DNA of 64,000 nucleotides from an uncultured Myroides sp. (GCA_913777665.1 CAJYTF010000034.1:62001-126000); one strand, 5' to 3'. Positions 1 through 8,857 are shown, numbered from the stretch's first letter. Program-made: numbers and translations. Notes: generated by a model not told the origin, from the letters alone.

Positions 1-6
1 CATTGA

Positions 7-1005
7 ATGATTAAAATAGGAAAAATAGAATTACCCGAACATCCGCTTTTACTGGCACCTATGGAAGATGTAAGCGATCCGCCGTTTCGCCGTTTGTGCA
101 AAATGCACGGTGCCGATATGATGTATTCTGAATTTATTTCGTCGGAAGGGTTGATTCGCGATGCAATGAAGAGCAAAATGAAATTGGATATTTTTGATTA
201 CGAGCGCCCTGTTGGTATTCAGATTTTTGGTGGCGATGAAGAAGCCATGCAGCTTTCGGCAAAGATTGTAGAAACGGTTCAGCCCGATTTGGTTGATATT
301 AATTTTGGATGTCCCGTTAAAAAAGTTGTTTGTAAAGGTGCCGGTGCCGGAGTTTTAAAAGATGTTGATTTAATGATTCGGTTGACCAAAGCGGTGATCA
401 GCGGAACTAACTTGCCTGTTACGGTAAAAACACGTTTGGGCTGGGATGAAGAATCGATTAATATTGATGAAGTTGCCGAACGTTTACAGGATGTTGGCGT
501 ACAAGCATTGACCATTCATGCACGTACGCGTGCGCAGATGTACAAAGGACACAGCGATTGGACACATATAGAACGTATTCATAACAATCCACGTATTAAA
601 ATTCCGATTTTTGGTAATGGAGATATTGATTCGCCTCAAAAAGCTAAAGAATACAAAGAACGCTTTGGGTTAGATGGAATGATGATTGGTCGTGCTGCAA
701 TTGGATATCCTTGGATTTTCAATGAAATTAAACATTACCTGAATACGGGAGAAATTTTGGCTCCACCTACAATGAGTGACCGATTGGAAGCTGCGAAAAA
801 CCATTTAATCTGGTCTATGGAATGGAAAGGTGAACGTTTGGGAATTGTAGAAATGCGCAGGCATTACACCAACTACTTTAAAGGAATTCACGGATTTAAA
901 GCACATCGTCAACGATTGGTTACAGAAGATGATCCCAACCAGCTTTTAAGTATCTTTGATGAAATCGAAGATTTTTATAAAGATTACGTGATTGAACAAT
1001 TATAA
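7..1005 (+). CDS. dusB: tRNA-dihydrouridine synthase (DusB-like)
   Basis: This 332-residue protein reduces specific uridines to dihydrouridine in tRNA with FMN and NADPH. A TIM-barrel flavin domain fills most of the chain: LAPMEDVSD near residue 17, the NFGCPVKKV segment near residue 99 with the catalytic cysteine, KTRLGWD near 142, IHART near 170, and the GNGDI and IGRAA phosphate-binding segments near 202 and 225. Length fits the family. It stands alone at the window edge, and its promoter lies outside or at the very start. Whether the modified position is that of E. coli DusB cannot be told from sequence; family assignment is firm. Confidence 0.93.
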   Translation: MIKIGKIELPEHPLLLAPMEDVSDPPFRRLCKMHGADMMYSEFISSEGLIRDAMKSKMKLDIFDYERPVGIQIFGGDEEAMQLSAKIVETVQPDLVDINFGCPVKKVVCKGAGAGVLKDVDLMIRLTKAVISGTNLPVTVKTRLGWDEESINIDEVAERLQDVGVQALTIHARTRAQMYKGHSDWTHIERIHNNPRIKIPIFGNGDIDSPQKAKEYKERFGLDGMMIGRAAIGYPWIFNEIKHYLNTGEILAPPTMSDRLEAAKNHLIWSMEWKGERLGIVEMRRHYTNYFKGIHGFKAHRQRLVTEDDPNQLLSIFDEIEDFYKDYVIEQL

Positions 1006-1038
1006 AAAAGAGGTTTTCTTAAAGTGTAAGCTCTTGTC

Positions 1039-1118
1039 ATTCCGGACTTGTTCCGGAATCTCATTATTTTGACTTTCGAATATTATGAGAAGCTGAAACG
1101 AGTTCAACTTGACAGTTT
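1039..1118. repeat. REP-like repeat, copy 1
   Basis: An 8-bp perfect inverted repeat ATTCCGGA (1039-1046) and TCCGGAAT (1052-1059) with a 5-base loop is followed by a degenerate second arm (1086-1115) ending in ACTTGACA. Very similar units lie at 18057, 49022 and, for the second arm only, 8823. The unit fills the gap between dusB and the helicase. Confidence 0.7.
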
Positions 1119-1171
1119 TAACTTTTAAGAAATCCTCTTTTTATTTTCCCACATTTTAATATTACTTCCAA

Positions 1172-2518
1172 ATGAATTATCATTCAAAATCAACCAATAT
1201 ATTACTGAATTTAGGCATTGAAGAGCTAAATGAAATGCAGCTTGCAGCAAATGAAACCATCTTAAACAAAAACGAAACGCTTTTATTATCGCCTACAGGT
1301 TCAGGGAAAACACTTGCGTTTCTGTATCCGCTTTATCAATTGATCGATCCGGATACAAAAGGAATTCAAGCGTTAATTTTAGTTCCGTCAAGAGAATTAG
1401 GTTTGCAGATTGAACAGGTTTGGAAAAAAATGGGAACTAATTATAAAGTAAACATTTGCTACGGCGGACATAATATTGATACCGAAATAAAAAATCTGTC
1501 ATCACCTCCAAGTGTTTTAATTGGAACTCCCGGAAGAATCATGGATCATATTGAAAGAGAATCGATCGATCCTGAAACCATTAAAACATTAATTTTAGAT
1601 GAATTCGATAAATCGTTGCAATTAGGTTTTCACGAACAAATGTCGTTCATTATTTCTCGCTTAAAAAATGTAAATAACCGAGTTCTAGTATCGGCAACCA
1701 ATGCCATCGAAATTCCGAAATACACCAAAATATCAAAACCAACTACCTTAAATTTTATTTCTCAAACCGAAGAAAGCAGTTCGTTGTTAGAGATTAAAAA
1801 AGTAGTTTCCAAAGAAAAAGACAAGCTAAATACATTGTTTCACTTAATCTGTAATTTGAATTCAGAAGCCGGAATTATTTTCTGTAATCACAGAGATGCC
1901 GTTGAAAGAATTTCGAACACCTTAAACGAAAGGGGAATTGTTGTGACGTATTACCACGGAGGAATGGATCAGGACGAACGTGAACGCGGATTAATTCAGT
2001 TTAGAAACGGTAGTGTTCCTTATTTAATCACGACCGATTTGGCTGCGCGCGGTTTGGATATTCCGGATATTAAACACGTAATTCACTATCATTTGCCGTT
2101 TAAAGAAGAAGAGTTTACGCACAGAAACGGTAGAACGGCACGTATGAAAAGCGAAGGAACGGCATATTTAATCGTCCATGAAGATGAGAAAAAAATGGAT
2201 TATATTGATTACGGAATGCCTATTTTTAAGTTAGATAAATCGTCTGCAATACCAAAACAGCCAATGTTTGAAACCTTGTACATTAGCGGTGGCAAGAAAA
2301 ACAAATTAAACAAAATTGATATTGTAGGATTTCTATCACAAAAAGGAAATCTGGAAAAAGGCGATTTAGGTTTGATTGAAGTTAAAGATTTTATATCATT
2401 TGCAGCTGTAAAGCGTTCTAAAATTCAACAACTACTAAAAGATATTAAAGACCAGAAAATGAAGGGTAAAAAATATAAAATTGCCATAGCCAGATCTGTT
2501 CAAAGTAAAGAAGATTAA
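1172..2518 (+). CDS. DEAD-box-type RNA helicase, DbpA-like
   Basis: This 448-residue ATP-dependent RNA helicase probably acts in ribosome assembly or RNA turnover. The two RecA domains show motif I SPTGSGKT near residue 40, Ia LVPSREL, Ib TPGRI, motif II DEFD near 143 (instead of DEAD), motif III SAT, motif V TTDLAARGLD near 290 and motif VI HRNGRTAR. The last 75 residues resemble the DbpA RNA-binding domain, which in E. coli DbpA recognises 23S rRNA hairpin 92. The gene is monocistronic and ends in a bidirectional terminator. The domain assignment is firm; the 23S rRNA target is inferred from the C-terminal domain only. Confidence 0.88.
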   Translation: MNYHSKSTNILLNLGIEELNEMQLAANETILNKNETLLLSPTGSGKTLAFLYPLYQLIDPDTKGIQALILVPSRELGLQIEQVWKKMGTNYKVNICYGGHNIDTEIKNLSSPPSVLIGTPGRIMDHIERESIDPETIKTLILDEFDKSLQLGFHEQMSFIISRLKNVNNRVLVSATNAIEIPKYTKISKPTTLNFISQTEESSSLLEIKKVVSKEKDKLNTLFHLICNLNSEAGIIFCNHRDAVERISNTLNERGIVVTYYHGGMDQDERERGLIQFRNGSVPYLITTDLAARGLDIPDIKHVIHYHLPFKEEEFTHRNGRTARMKSEGTAYLIVHEDEKKMDYIDYGMPIFKLDKSSAIPKQPMFETLYISGGKKNKLNKIDIVGFLSQKGNLEKGDLGLIEVKDFISFAAVKRSKIQQLLKDIKDQKMKGKKYKIAIARSVQSKED

Positions 2519-2546
2519 AAAAGCATCTCGATTGAGATGCTTTTTG
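2519..2546. terminator. Bidirectional terminator
   Basis: A 9-10 bp stem (AAGCATCTC / GAGATGCTT) with a GATT loop is flanked by A and T runs on both sides. It sits between two convergent genes, so it can stop both the helicase and the cytochrome c transcripts. Confidence 0.8.
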
Positions 2547-2951
2547 TTATTTAATGGTGCTCATCATGTAAGCTTCCAGTGATTTTATTTCTTCGTCGCT
2601 CATTGTTTTTAAAATGGCAAAATTGGTTTCCATAACGTTGTATTGTGACGGATCTACAATAGGATCGGCTTTTTTACGTAAAAACGCAACCATGTCGCCG
2701 TTTTGTTCTTTGTAAATTTTGGCAATATCTTTTACACTTGGACCAATAACTTTTTTATCTACTTTATGACAAGAAAAACAAGCTGCCTTGTTACTTTCAA
2801 ACAATTCTTTTCCGTCTGCAACCAACTGATCTTCGGGACTTAATTTTTCTGCAACATTTTCAGGATACAATGCTTCTTTTTTATCTTCTTTCTTTCCGCA
2901 AGAAACAAGGGTAACAGCAGATAACATCCCAATAAATAAAAGATTTTTCAT
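2547..2951 (-). CDS. Lipoprotein c-type cytochrome
   Basis: This 134-residue protein is a single-haem cytochrome c, probably anchored to an envelope membrane and carrying electrons. It has a lipoprotein signal ending TLVSC (Cys18), a charged linker, then the haem motif CFSCH (Cys58, Cys61, His62), with YNVMETN as a possible region of the methionine ligand. An upstream in-frame ATG at 2999 exists, but a TATTTTTG promoter element at 2967-2974 and the clean lipoprotein signal support the start at 2951. It lies directly downstream of hemB on the same strand, which suits a haem-binding product. The redox partner is unknown. Confidence 0.85.
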   Translation of the reverse strand: MKNLLFIGMLSAVTLVSCGKKEDKKEALYPENVAEKLSPEDQLVADGKELFESNKAACFSCHKVDKKVIGPSVKDIAKIYKEQNGDMVAFLRKKADPIVDPSQYNVMETNFAILKTMSDEEIKSLEAYMMSTIK

Positions 2952-2966
2952 GATTGAAATTTTATG

Positions 2967-2974
2967 CAAAAATA
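2967..2974 (-). promoter_or_regulatory. -7 promoter element of cytochrome c gene
   Basis: On the minus strand this reads TATTTTTG, matching the Bacteroidota TAnnTTTG consensus, 15 bases upstream of the chosen ATG. No well-spaced -33 TTG was seen. Confidence 0.45.
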
Positions 2975-3028
2975 CGGCATCGCCAAAAAGTGTGTACATT
3001 TTATTTGTTACAATTTTGTGAAAAGATG

Positions 3029-4090
3029 TTATTTAGAACTGTTCAATAAAATTGCAGCTTCTTTCGCAAAATAAGTTGAAATTAAACTCGCACCAGCGCG
3101 TTTAATGCACATTAATTGTTCCATCATAATTTTATCGTGATCTAGCCAACCTTTTTCGGCAGCGGCTTTAATCATGGCGTATTCGCCCGACACGTGAAAA
3201 ACAGTTACGGGAACATTCACTGCATTTTTAACTTCGCGCACAATATCCAAATAAGCAATTCCGGGTTTAACCATCACCATATCGGCGCCTTCTTCGGCAT
3301 CCCAAACAGCTTCTTTAATGGCTTCAATTCGGTTTGCGTAATCCATTTGGTATGTTTTTTTATCTTTTGGTACTTCGACAAGCTCAGCAACAACTTCGAC
3401 AAGCTCAGCAACAACTTCGAGAGGCTCAGTAACCGCTTCACCGGTTTCTTTTGGAGCAGAATCTAACGCATCGCGAAACGGTCCGTAGAATGCCGATGCA
3501 TATTTAGCTGAATAGCTCATGATTCCCACATTTGTAAAACCTGCAGCATCTAAACCTTGACGCAAACGCAATACACGACCATCCATCATATCGCTTGGTG
3601 CAACAAAATCGGCTCCGGCTTGTGCATGCGAAACTGCCATTTTTACTAAAGCATCAACCGTATCATCGTTTTCTATATCTCCGTTTTTAATAATTCCATC
3701 ATGACCATAAATTGAATACGGATCTAAAGCTACATCGGGCATTATAATCATTTCGGGACATGCTTTTTTAATGGCTTTAATTGCCTGCTGCATTAATCCG
3801 TTTGGGTTCCAAGCTTCTTTTCCGGTATTGTCTTTTAAAGATTCATCGACCTTTACATAAATATTTACGGCACGAATTCCCAATGCAAAAAGTTCCTTTA
3901 CTTCTTCTACCGTTAAATCGATCGATCTACGGAAAATTCCGGGCATCGACGGTATTTCTACCTTTATATTTTCGCCTTCGGCAATGAACATTGGAAACAT
4001 AAAATCGCTCGGACTTAATGTTGTTTCGCTCACTAAACTTCTTATAGATTGGTTTTGTCTTAATCGTCGTCCTCTGTGTAATGGAAACAT
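3029..4090 (-). CDS. hemB: Porphobilinogen synthase (5-aminolevulinate dehydratase)
   Basis: HemB condenses two 5-aminolevulinate molecules into porphobilinogen, the second common step of the haem pathway. The 353-residue chain shows RGRRLRQN at the N-terminus, the Schiff-base lysine regions SYSAKYASAF (Lys196) and MVMVKPG (Lys275), and the HVSGEYAMI segment. In E. coli HemB the two lysines are about 52 residues apart; here they are 79 apart, because about 27 extra residues sit near 215-241. These include three tandem heptads (VAELVEV-like) encoded by three 21-bp DNA repeats. The insertion falls between SAPK and KTYQMD, a loop by comparison with the family, and the frame stays open, so the enzyme is probably active. 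Confidence 0.95.
   Translation of the reverse strand: MFPLHRGRRLRQNQSIRSLVSETTLSPSDFMFPMFIAEGENIKVEIPSMPGIFRRSIDLTVEEVKELFALGIRAVNIYVKVDESLKDNTGKEAWNPNGLMQQAIKAIKKACPEMIIMPDVALDPYSIYGHDGIIKNGDIENDDTVDALVKMAVSHAQAGADFVAPSDMMDGRVLRLRQGLDAAGFTNVGIMSYSAKYASAFYGPFRDALDSAPKETGEAVTEPLEVVAELVEVVAELVEVPKDKKTYQMDYANRIEAIKEAVWDAEEGADMVMVKPGIAYLDIVREVKNAVNVPVTVFHVSGEYAMIKAAAEKGWLDHDKIMMEQLMCIKRAGASLISTYFAKEAAILLNSSK
3372..3434. repeat. Three tandem 21-bp repeats inside hemB
   Basis: Units at 3372-3392 and 3393-3413 are identical (ACTTCGACAAGCTCAGCAAC plus A); the third at 3414-3434 differs at four bases. Each adds seven residues in frame to HemB. The unit resembles a dispersed intergenic repeat common in flavobacterial genomes (recalled, not searched). 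Confidence 0.85.
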
Positions 4091-4102
4091 AATTTATTCT
4101 TT

Positions 4103-5041
4103 TTAAAACCCAATTCTTCGGGTTACCTCATTATATAATTTTTTAAACTTTTTTGGCGGATCAAACCTATATCCTACTGCCAGTTTAACATCAGCAAACG
4201 AATCATAGAACTCATTTTTTCCTTCTTCCTGAAAAAAGCTGGTACTGTTGATTCCCAAATAGGTAAAAAACGAATCGGTATTGTATCCCAACTTAATATT
4301 CATAGAAGCTTCGTACAACGGCGTTACTTCTTTATCTGCAATATTAATCCCCGCACCTACCAGCAAACCTGCCGAAACCAAAAACTTTTGACTGATAACC
4401 CAATTGTAATGATACGACGGAGCTAACGAAAAAGTGTACATATCGATATGAATATGTTCTGCCGTATCTTTTGACGTTAAATTGGTGTAGTAAACCGAGA
4501 AATTTGGTACGAAACTACCCGCACTTTTTAGCTGCCATTGGTTTTGGTTGAAAATGGTTTTGTACGAAAATTTATCGTTGAATACATACGATGTGGTTCC
4601 GCCCAGTTTTGTGGATCGAAATCTTGAAAGATAAAATCGTTCCAAATGATTAAAATCGACAAAAAAACCTTTTTGATTGATAAATGTTACTGATTGATAC
4701 CACTTTTTGTAATTAAACCGAAACCCCAAATTAAAATTATTCGATTCTAATTTTGATCCATCGTTTTTTAGGAAATTCGGTGTAAATCCAACCGAAACAT
4801 CGATCATTTTATAACTTAAACCTGCAACCAGCCGTTGTTGTGTATTGGGAATAAATTCGGCTTTGTATGAATCTGCACCGTCTTCATAAGTCATAAAAAA
4901 AGTGTTGGAACTGTTTTGATAGGTAATGCTTCCAACCATTTTTTCATTGTACGAAACGGCATAAGGTTGCAGCGTGTCTTTTTGAGCAAAAACACGGTTG
5001 CAACAAAAGCAGATGATACAAAACAGAATTAGTTTACCCAT
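4103..5041 (-). CDS. Predicted outer-membrane beta-barrel protein, DUF4421-like
   Basis: The 312-residue protein has a signal peptide (MGKLILFCIICFCCNRVFAQ) followed by alternating aromatic and polar strands typical of a small outer-membrane barrel, and it ends in an aromatic-containing strand region. It resembles the uncharacterised DUF4421 family of Bacteroidota. Its start overlaps the hemF stop by 13 bases, so it is translated from the hem transcript, between hemF and hemB. A direct role in haem metabolism cannot be claimed; co-transcription is the only link. Confidence 0.7.
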   Translation of the reverse strand: MGKLILFCIICFCCNRVFAQKDTLQPYAVSYNEKMVGSITYQNSSNTFFMTYEDGADSYKAEFIPNTQQRLVAGLSYKMIDVSVGFTPNFLKNDGSKLESNNFNLGFRFNYKKWYQSVTFINQKGFFVDFNHLERFYLSRFRSTKLGGTTSYVFNDKFSYKTIFNQNQWQLKSAGSFVPNFSVYYTNLTSKDTAEHIHIDMYTFSLAPSYHYNWVISQKFLVSAGLLVGAGINIADKEVTPLYEASMNIKLGYNTDSFFTYLGINSTSFFQEEGKNEFYDSFADVKLAVGYRFDPPKKFKKLYNEVTRRIGF

Positions 5042-5934
5042 TGGCGTGGTTTGGTTAATACTTTTACTAATTTTTCTTCTTCTGAACCAACTTCGGGTTT
5101 ATGATCGTAAATCCACTGAACATGTGGCGGCAAGCTCATTAAAATACTTTCTATTCTTCCGTTGGTTTTTAGTCCGAACAAAGTGCCTTTATCATGCACC
5201 AAATTGAATTCTACATAACGGCCTCGACGGATTTCCTGCCAAGTTCGGTTTTCTTCTGTGTAAGGTAATTCTTTTCTTTTATTGACAATTGGCACATACG
5301 CCTGAGTGAAACTGTTGCCGACTTCGGTTACGAAATTGTACCAGTCCTCCATTGATTGATTTTCCGTCGCTTTACAATAATCAAAGAACAAGCCGCCAAT
5401 TCCACGAGCTTCATTTCTGTGTGAGTTCCAAAAATACTCATCGCATTGCTTTTTGTATTTAGGATAAAAATCGGGATTATGTTTATCACAAGCCGTTTTA
5501 CAGATTTTGTGAAAATGCTCGGCATCTTCTTCAAACAAATAATACGGCGTTAAATCTTGTCCGCCACCAAACCAGCTATTAATTACATTTCCATTCTCAT
5601 TGTACATTTCAAAATAGCGCCAGTTTGCATGAACCGTGGGAACCATAGGACTTTTAGGATGAATGACCATACTTAATCCGCAGGCAAAAAAATCAGCTTC
5701 GCCTACATTGAACATTTTTTGCATACTTTCTGGCAATTTGCCGTGAACCGCCGAAATATTTACGCCGCCTTTTTCAAAAACAGTTCCGTTTTCTATCACT
5801 CGGGTTCTTCCGCCACCGCCTTCAGGCCGTTCCCAAAGGTCTTCGCGAAATTTCGCATTGCCATCGGCATCTTCTAATGCTTTACAAATTTGATCTTGCA
5901 GATTTTGAATGTAGGTATAAAATTTATCTTTCAT
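5029..5934 (-). CDS. hemF: Oxygen-dependent coproporphyrinogen III oxidase
   Basis: HemF converts coproporphyrinogen III to protoporphyrinogen IX using molecular oxygen. The 301-residue chain carries the family signatures: GGGGRTRVIENG near residue 38, FEKGGVN, the PMVPTVHANWRYFE segment near 93, GGGQDLTPYYL near 123, and RRGRYVEFNLVHDKGT near 235. Length is typical. It lies in the minus-strand hem cluster and overlaps the next gene. Presence of this O2-requiring form shows haem can be made aerobically; whether the anaerobic HemN also exists lies outside the window. Confidence 0.96.
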   Translation of the reverse strand: MKDKFYTYIQNLQDQICKALEDADGNAKFREDLWERPEGGGGRTRVIENGTVFEKGGVNISAVHGKLPESMQKMFNVGEADFFACGLSMVIHPKSPMVPTVHANWRYFEMYNENGNVINSWFGGGQDLTPYYLFEEDAEHFHKICKTACDKHNPDFYPKYKKQCDEYFWNSHRNEARGIGGLFFDYCKATENQSMEDWYNFVTEVGNSFTQAYVPIVNKRKELPYTEENRTWQEIRRGRYVEFNLVHDKGTLFGLKTNGRIESILMSLPPHVQWIYDHKPEVGSEEEKLVKVLTKPRQWVN

Positions 5935-5972
5935 GGTTTGTAGTTTTTCGTTTTTTGTTGTTGGCTTTTAGT

Positions 5973-6269
5973 TTAAATAGTCTGATATAAAATATATATT
6001 CCAAAGAGAAATACTAATGCAATATATGGAATTGCAATAAACTCAAAATCGGTATTGTATTTGTGTCTTTTTATTTTGTTTGTAATTGCGACAATAATTA
6101 AACAAACAGGTGCTAATAAAAGAGTCGAAATAATCAGAACTATATCAACAAAAGCTTCTCCGCAGAGGTTGTGTGGTTTTCTGAAAATAACAAATAGAAC
6201 AACGAATATCAGCCATAATAAATTGACTAACAATATCGGGTAGTTATATTTGTTATAGACTTTTGTCAT
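5973..6269 (-). CDS. Small three-helix membrane protein
   Basis: This 98-residue protein is unrecognised. It has three clear hydrophobic segments at about residues 12-28, 40-62 and 77-96, joined by a basic loop (TNKIKRHKYN). Its start touches the stop of the upstream gene (shared base 6269), which indicates translational coupling with the 119-residue gene before it. It sits inside the hem cluster upstream of hemF. No function is proposed. Confidence 0.6.
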   Translation of the reverse strand: MTKVYNKYNYPILLVNLLWLIFVVLFVIFRKPHNLCGEAFVDIVLIISTLLLAPVCLIIVAITNKIKRHKYNTDFEFIAIPYIALVFLFGIYILYQTI

Positions 6270-6628
6270 TATAATTTTCCAATCTTATTCATAATTTCAA
6301 GCGAAAACATTTTGCTTTCGTTTTGTATGAATTGATACAGATGTTTGGCACGTTCTTTTATCAACTGGTTTGGTTGTTTTGGATCTAAACCGACTAAAAT
6401 ATCAGCCAGTTTTTCCATGTGTTCCCAAGGAAACTGCAAATCGATCAATTGTTGAAAAAACAAGTTTTCTTCTTTTTCTAAAACATCGCTTTTAGACAAG
6501 CCGGTTTCTTCTAAAGTTGTCCAAAATACGGCTTCGTTCCAATTTTCTGGGACAAACGTAATTCCCGAAAGCTTTTGCAATATGGAATTTAAACGTTGTT
6601 CGGTTTCGTCTTTTTTACTTGTAAGCAT
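6269..6628 (-). CDS. Hypothetical soluble helical protein
   Basis: A 119-residue acidic, mostly helical protein with no recognised motif. It contains the aromatic-rich segment FVPENWNEAVFWTTLEETGL near 25-45 and a leucine-rich amphipathic stretch after it. It ends on the start base of the small membrane-protein gene, so the two are coupled. It lies between the four-helix-bundle gene and hemF. Similar short genes beside hemF are possible in related flavobacteria, but I cannot confirm this. Confidence 0.55.
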   Translation of the reverse strand: MLTSKKDETEQRLNSILQKLSGITFVPENWNEAVFWTTLEETGLSKSDVLEKEENLFFQQLIDLQFPWEHMEKLADILVGLDPKQPNQLIKERAKHLYQFIQNESKMFSLEIMNKIGKL

Positions 6629-6653
6629 TTTTGTAGTTTTTAGGTTTCAGTTT

Positions 6654-7016
6654 TTAGTTTAAAGTTGATGCTATTTTCTGAATTAAAGCAAATAACATCT
6701 TTCTAATTTCTATTAATTCTTCATTTAAATTCAAATAATCTTCTTCTGAAATAAAATTTAAGTCTTTAGCTAACAAAAACAGATAATCTAATTCTGTAGC
6801 AGATCCAGAAGAGATATTTAAAAACCTAATAAATTCTTTCTGTCCGTTTCTACCGCAACCTTCTGCAATATTTGTAGGAATTGATAAGGCTGCCCGATTG
6901 ATTTGAGAGGTTAAATTATATTGTTCGTTCTTTGGAAAAGTATTTGTAAAAGCATACGTTTTTAAAACCAACTTATGTGATTTTTGCCAAACCATATATT
7001 TTTTATAATCATACAT
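6654..7016 (-). CDS. Four-helix bundle protein (23S rRNA IVP / S23 family)
   Basis: The 120-residue protein matches the four-helix-bundle family first seen as the product of 23S rRNA intervening sequences. Visible signatures are the N-terminal W-Q-K-S-H-KLVL, QINRAALSIPTNIAEGCGR near 40-57, the EFIRFLNISSGSATELDYLF helix near 61-80, and a C-terminal leucine-rich helix. Here it is a free gene in the hem cluster between hemE and hemF, not in an rRNA gene. Short AT-rich gaps with the motif AACTAAAAAC flank it on both sides, suggesting it was inserted. Biochemical role unknown. Confidence 0.8.
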   Translation of the reverse strand: MYDYKKYMVWQKSHKLVLKTYAFTNTFPKNEQYNLTSQINRAALSIPTNIAEGCGRNGQKEFIRFLNISSGSATELDYLFLLAKDLNFISEEDYLNLNEELIEIRKMLFALIQKIASTLN

Positions 7017-7046
7017 AACTAAAAACTTACAACTACCAACTAAAAA

Positions 7047-8072
7047 CTATTTATTATACTCCTTGACAGCCTCAATAAACGCTTTAGCGTGATCTACCGG
7101 AATATTTGGCAAAATACCGTGACCTAAATTTACAATATATTTGTCTTTACCGAATTCATCGATCATTTCATGAACCATTTTTTTGATAGTTGGAATTGGA
7201 GAAAGCAATCTTGACGGATCAAAATTTCCTTGCAACGTTATGTTTCCGCCTGATAAATAGCGGGCATTTCTTGCAGAACACGTCCAATCAACTCCTAAAG
7301 CCGATGCTTTACTTTTCCCCATTTCGTTCAAAGCAAACCAACAGCCTTTTCCAAAAACAATCACTTTTGTTTCTTCTGCCAAAGCTTCAACAATCTGGTT
7401 GATGTATTGCCAAGAAAACTCGTTATAATCGGTCGGAGAAAGCATTCCGCCCCACGAATCAAAAATTTGAATGGCGTTACAACCCGCTTTTACTTTTTCC
7501 TTTAAATACAGAATGGTTGTATCGGTAATTTTTTGTAGTAAAGTGTGTGCTGCAACGGGATTTGAAAAGCAGAAACCTTTTGCGGTATCAAAACTTTTAG
7601 ATCCTTTCCCTTCCACCACATAACAAAAAATCGTCCATGGCGAACCCGCAAAACCAATCAACGGAACCTCGTCGTTCAACATTTCTTTGGTCAATTTAAT
7701 CGCGTTTATCACGTAACCCAACGTTTCTTCGATGTTTGGAACAATTACCTGATTTACCTGCTCCATTGTTCTAATTGGATTCGGAATCTGCGGACCTAAA
7801 TTATCTTTTAATTCCACATGAATTCCCATTGCACGCGGAATCACCAAAATATCCGAGAATAAAATGGCTGCATCCGGTTTTACAATTCTAATGGGTTGAA
7901 CCGTGATTTCGGCTGCTAATTCTGGTGTTTCACAACGGGTAAAAAAGTCGTATTTGTCGCGTAATGCTCTAAATTCCGGTAAATATCTTCCTGCCTGACG
8001 CATCATCCAAACTGGCGGACGTTCAACTGATTCTCCGTTTAATGCTTTTAAAAATAAATCGTTTTTTATCAT
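7047..8072 (-). CDS. hemE: Uroporphyrinogen decarboxylase
   Basis: HemE removes four carboxyl groups from uroporphyrinogen III to give coproporphyrinogen III. The 341-residue chain has the signature [17 protein letters not shown] near residue 19, [10 protein letters not shown] near 70 with the conserved Asp, [16 protein letters not shown] near 139, IFDSWGG near 203 and NLGHGILPN near 316. Length is typical. It is 36 bases downstream of hemD on the same strand and belongs to the hemA-C-D-E run. Confidence 0.97.
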   Translation of the reverse strand: MIKNDLFLKALNGESVERPPVWMMRQAGRYLPEFRALRDKYDFFTRCETPELAAEITVQPIRIVKPDAAILFSDILVIPRAMGIHVELKDNLGPQIPNPIRTMEQVNQVIVPNIEETLGYVINAIKLTKEMLNDEVPLIGFAGSPWTIFCYVVEGKGSKSFDTAKGFCFSNPVAAHTLLQKITDTTILYLKEKVKAGCNAIQIFDSWGGMLSPTDYNEFSWQYINQIVEALAEETKVIVFGKGCWFALNEMGKSKASALGVDWTCSARNARYLSGGNITLQGNFDPSRLLSPIPTIKKMVHEMIDEFGKDKYIVNLGHGILPNIPVDHAKAFIEAVKEYNK

Positions 8073-8108
8073 TTTATTTGTTTTTAGTTTGTGCTGAAAT
8101 TGCCAAAC

Positions 8109-8777
8109 TTATTTTTTATAATAGTTGATGCACTGAATAATTACATTTTCTACCGTTTGTTTGTTAGCAATTACAATATTATTAGTAATTCCTTTTAAAG
8201 CCGCAGCAGTCGTAGTACCAATACAGAAACAGGTTTGATTTTCTATTGAATTTCGCTGCAAATAACTTTGAATTCCCGACGGACTAAAAAACAATAATGC
8301 ATCAGTCTTTGCTTTTATTTCTATTGAATTTGCCGAATTTTGATAAACTGTGTATTCTTCAAAAGAAATATTAGTTTTCTGCATGGCATCAGGCAAAACA
8401 TTTCGTCTTAAATTTCCTGCGAAAAAAGTAATTTGTTCCAAAGGATATTTCTGTTGAATTATCGAACCTAAATCTTCTGCGTATTCTTGAGTTTCCAACA
8501 CATTAAAACCATTTTCCTGCAACAATTGTTTGGTTTTTGATCCTACACAAACTGCGGGAATTTGTTTTAAAGTTTCGATATTTTCATTCTGCAAGACACT
8601 TTTCACAGCATTTTGCGATGTAAATAACAATAAAGTAGGAATTGTTTTTAACTGAAATGGAACAAGTGTAATTTTGATAAAATCTGCTTCAATTACCGAA
8701 AAACCTGCATTTAGCAAAAATTGTTTTTGATTGCTATTGAGTTTTTTGGTTGATAAAACACAGATTTTGGTTTTCAT
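8109..8777 (-). CDS. hemD: Uroporphyrinogen-III synthase
   Basis: HemD closes and rearranges hydroxymethylbilane to uroporphyrinogen III. The 222-residue protein shows the weakly conserved features of the family: LLFTSQNAVKSVL near 50, CVGSKTKQLL near 76, FFAGNLRRNVLP near 118, LLFFSPSGIQSYL near 162 and CIGTTTAAAL near 185. Identity between HemD proteins is low, so position between hemC and hemE supports the call. The 80-base gap to hemC holds a REP-like hairpin. Confidence 0.9.
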   Translation of the reverse strand: MKTKICVLSTKKLNSNQKQFLLNAGFSVIEADFIKITLVPFQLKTIPTLLLFTSQNAVKSVLQNENIETLKQIPAVCVGSKTKQLLQENGFNVLETQEYAEDLGSIIQQKYPLEQITFFAGNLRRNVLPDAMQKTNISFEEYTVYQNSANSIEIKAKTDALLFFSPSGIQSYLQRNSIENQTCFCIGTTTAAALKGITNNIVIANKQTVENVIIQCINYYKK

Positions 8778-8822
8778 TTTGTTTTATTTATGATATTGGT
8801 AATCAGTACTCGTATGATGAGA

Positions 8823-8841
8823 TTCTGAAACAAGTTCAGAA
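8823..8841. repeat. REP-like hairpin between hemC and hemD
   Basis: Perfect 7-bp inverted repeat TTCTGAA / TTCAGAA with loop ACAAG, followed by TGACA. It matches the second arm of the REP-like repeats at 1039 and 18057 and lies inside the hem transcription unit, where it could affect mRNA processing. Confidence 0.65.
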
Positions 8842-8857
8842 TGACAAATAGTATAAA

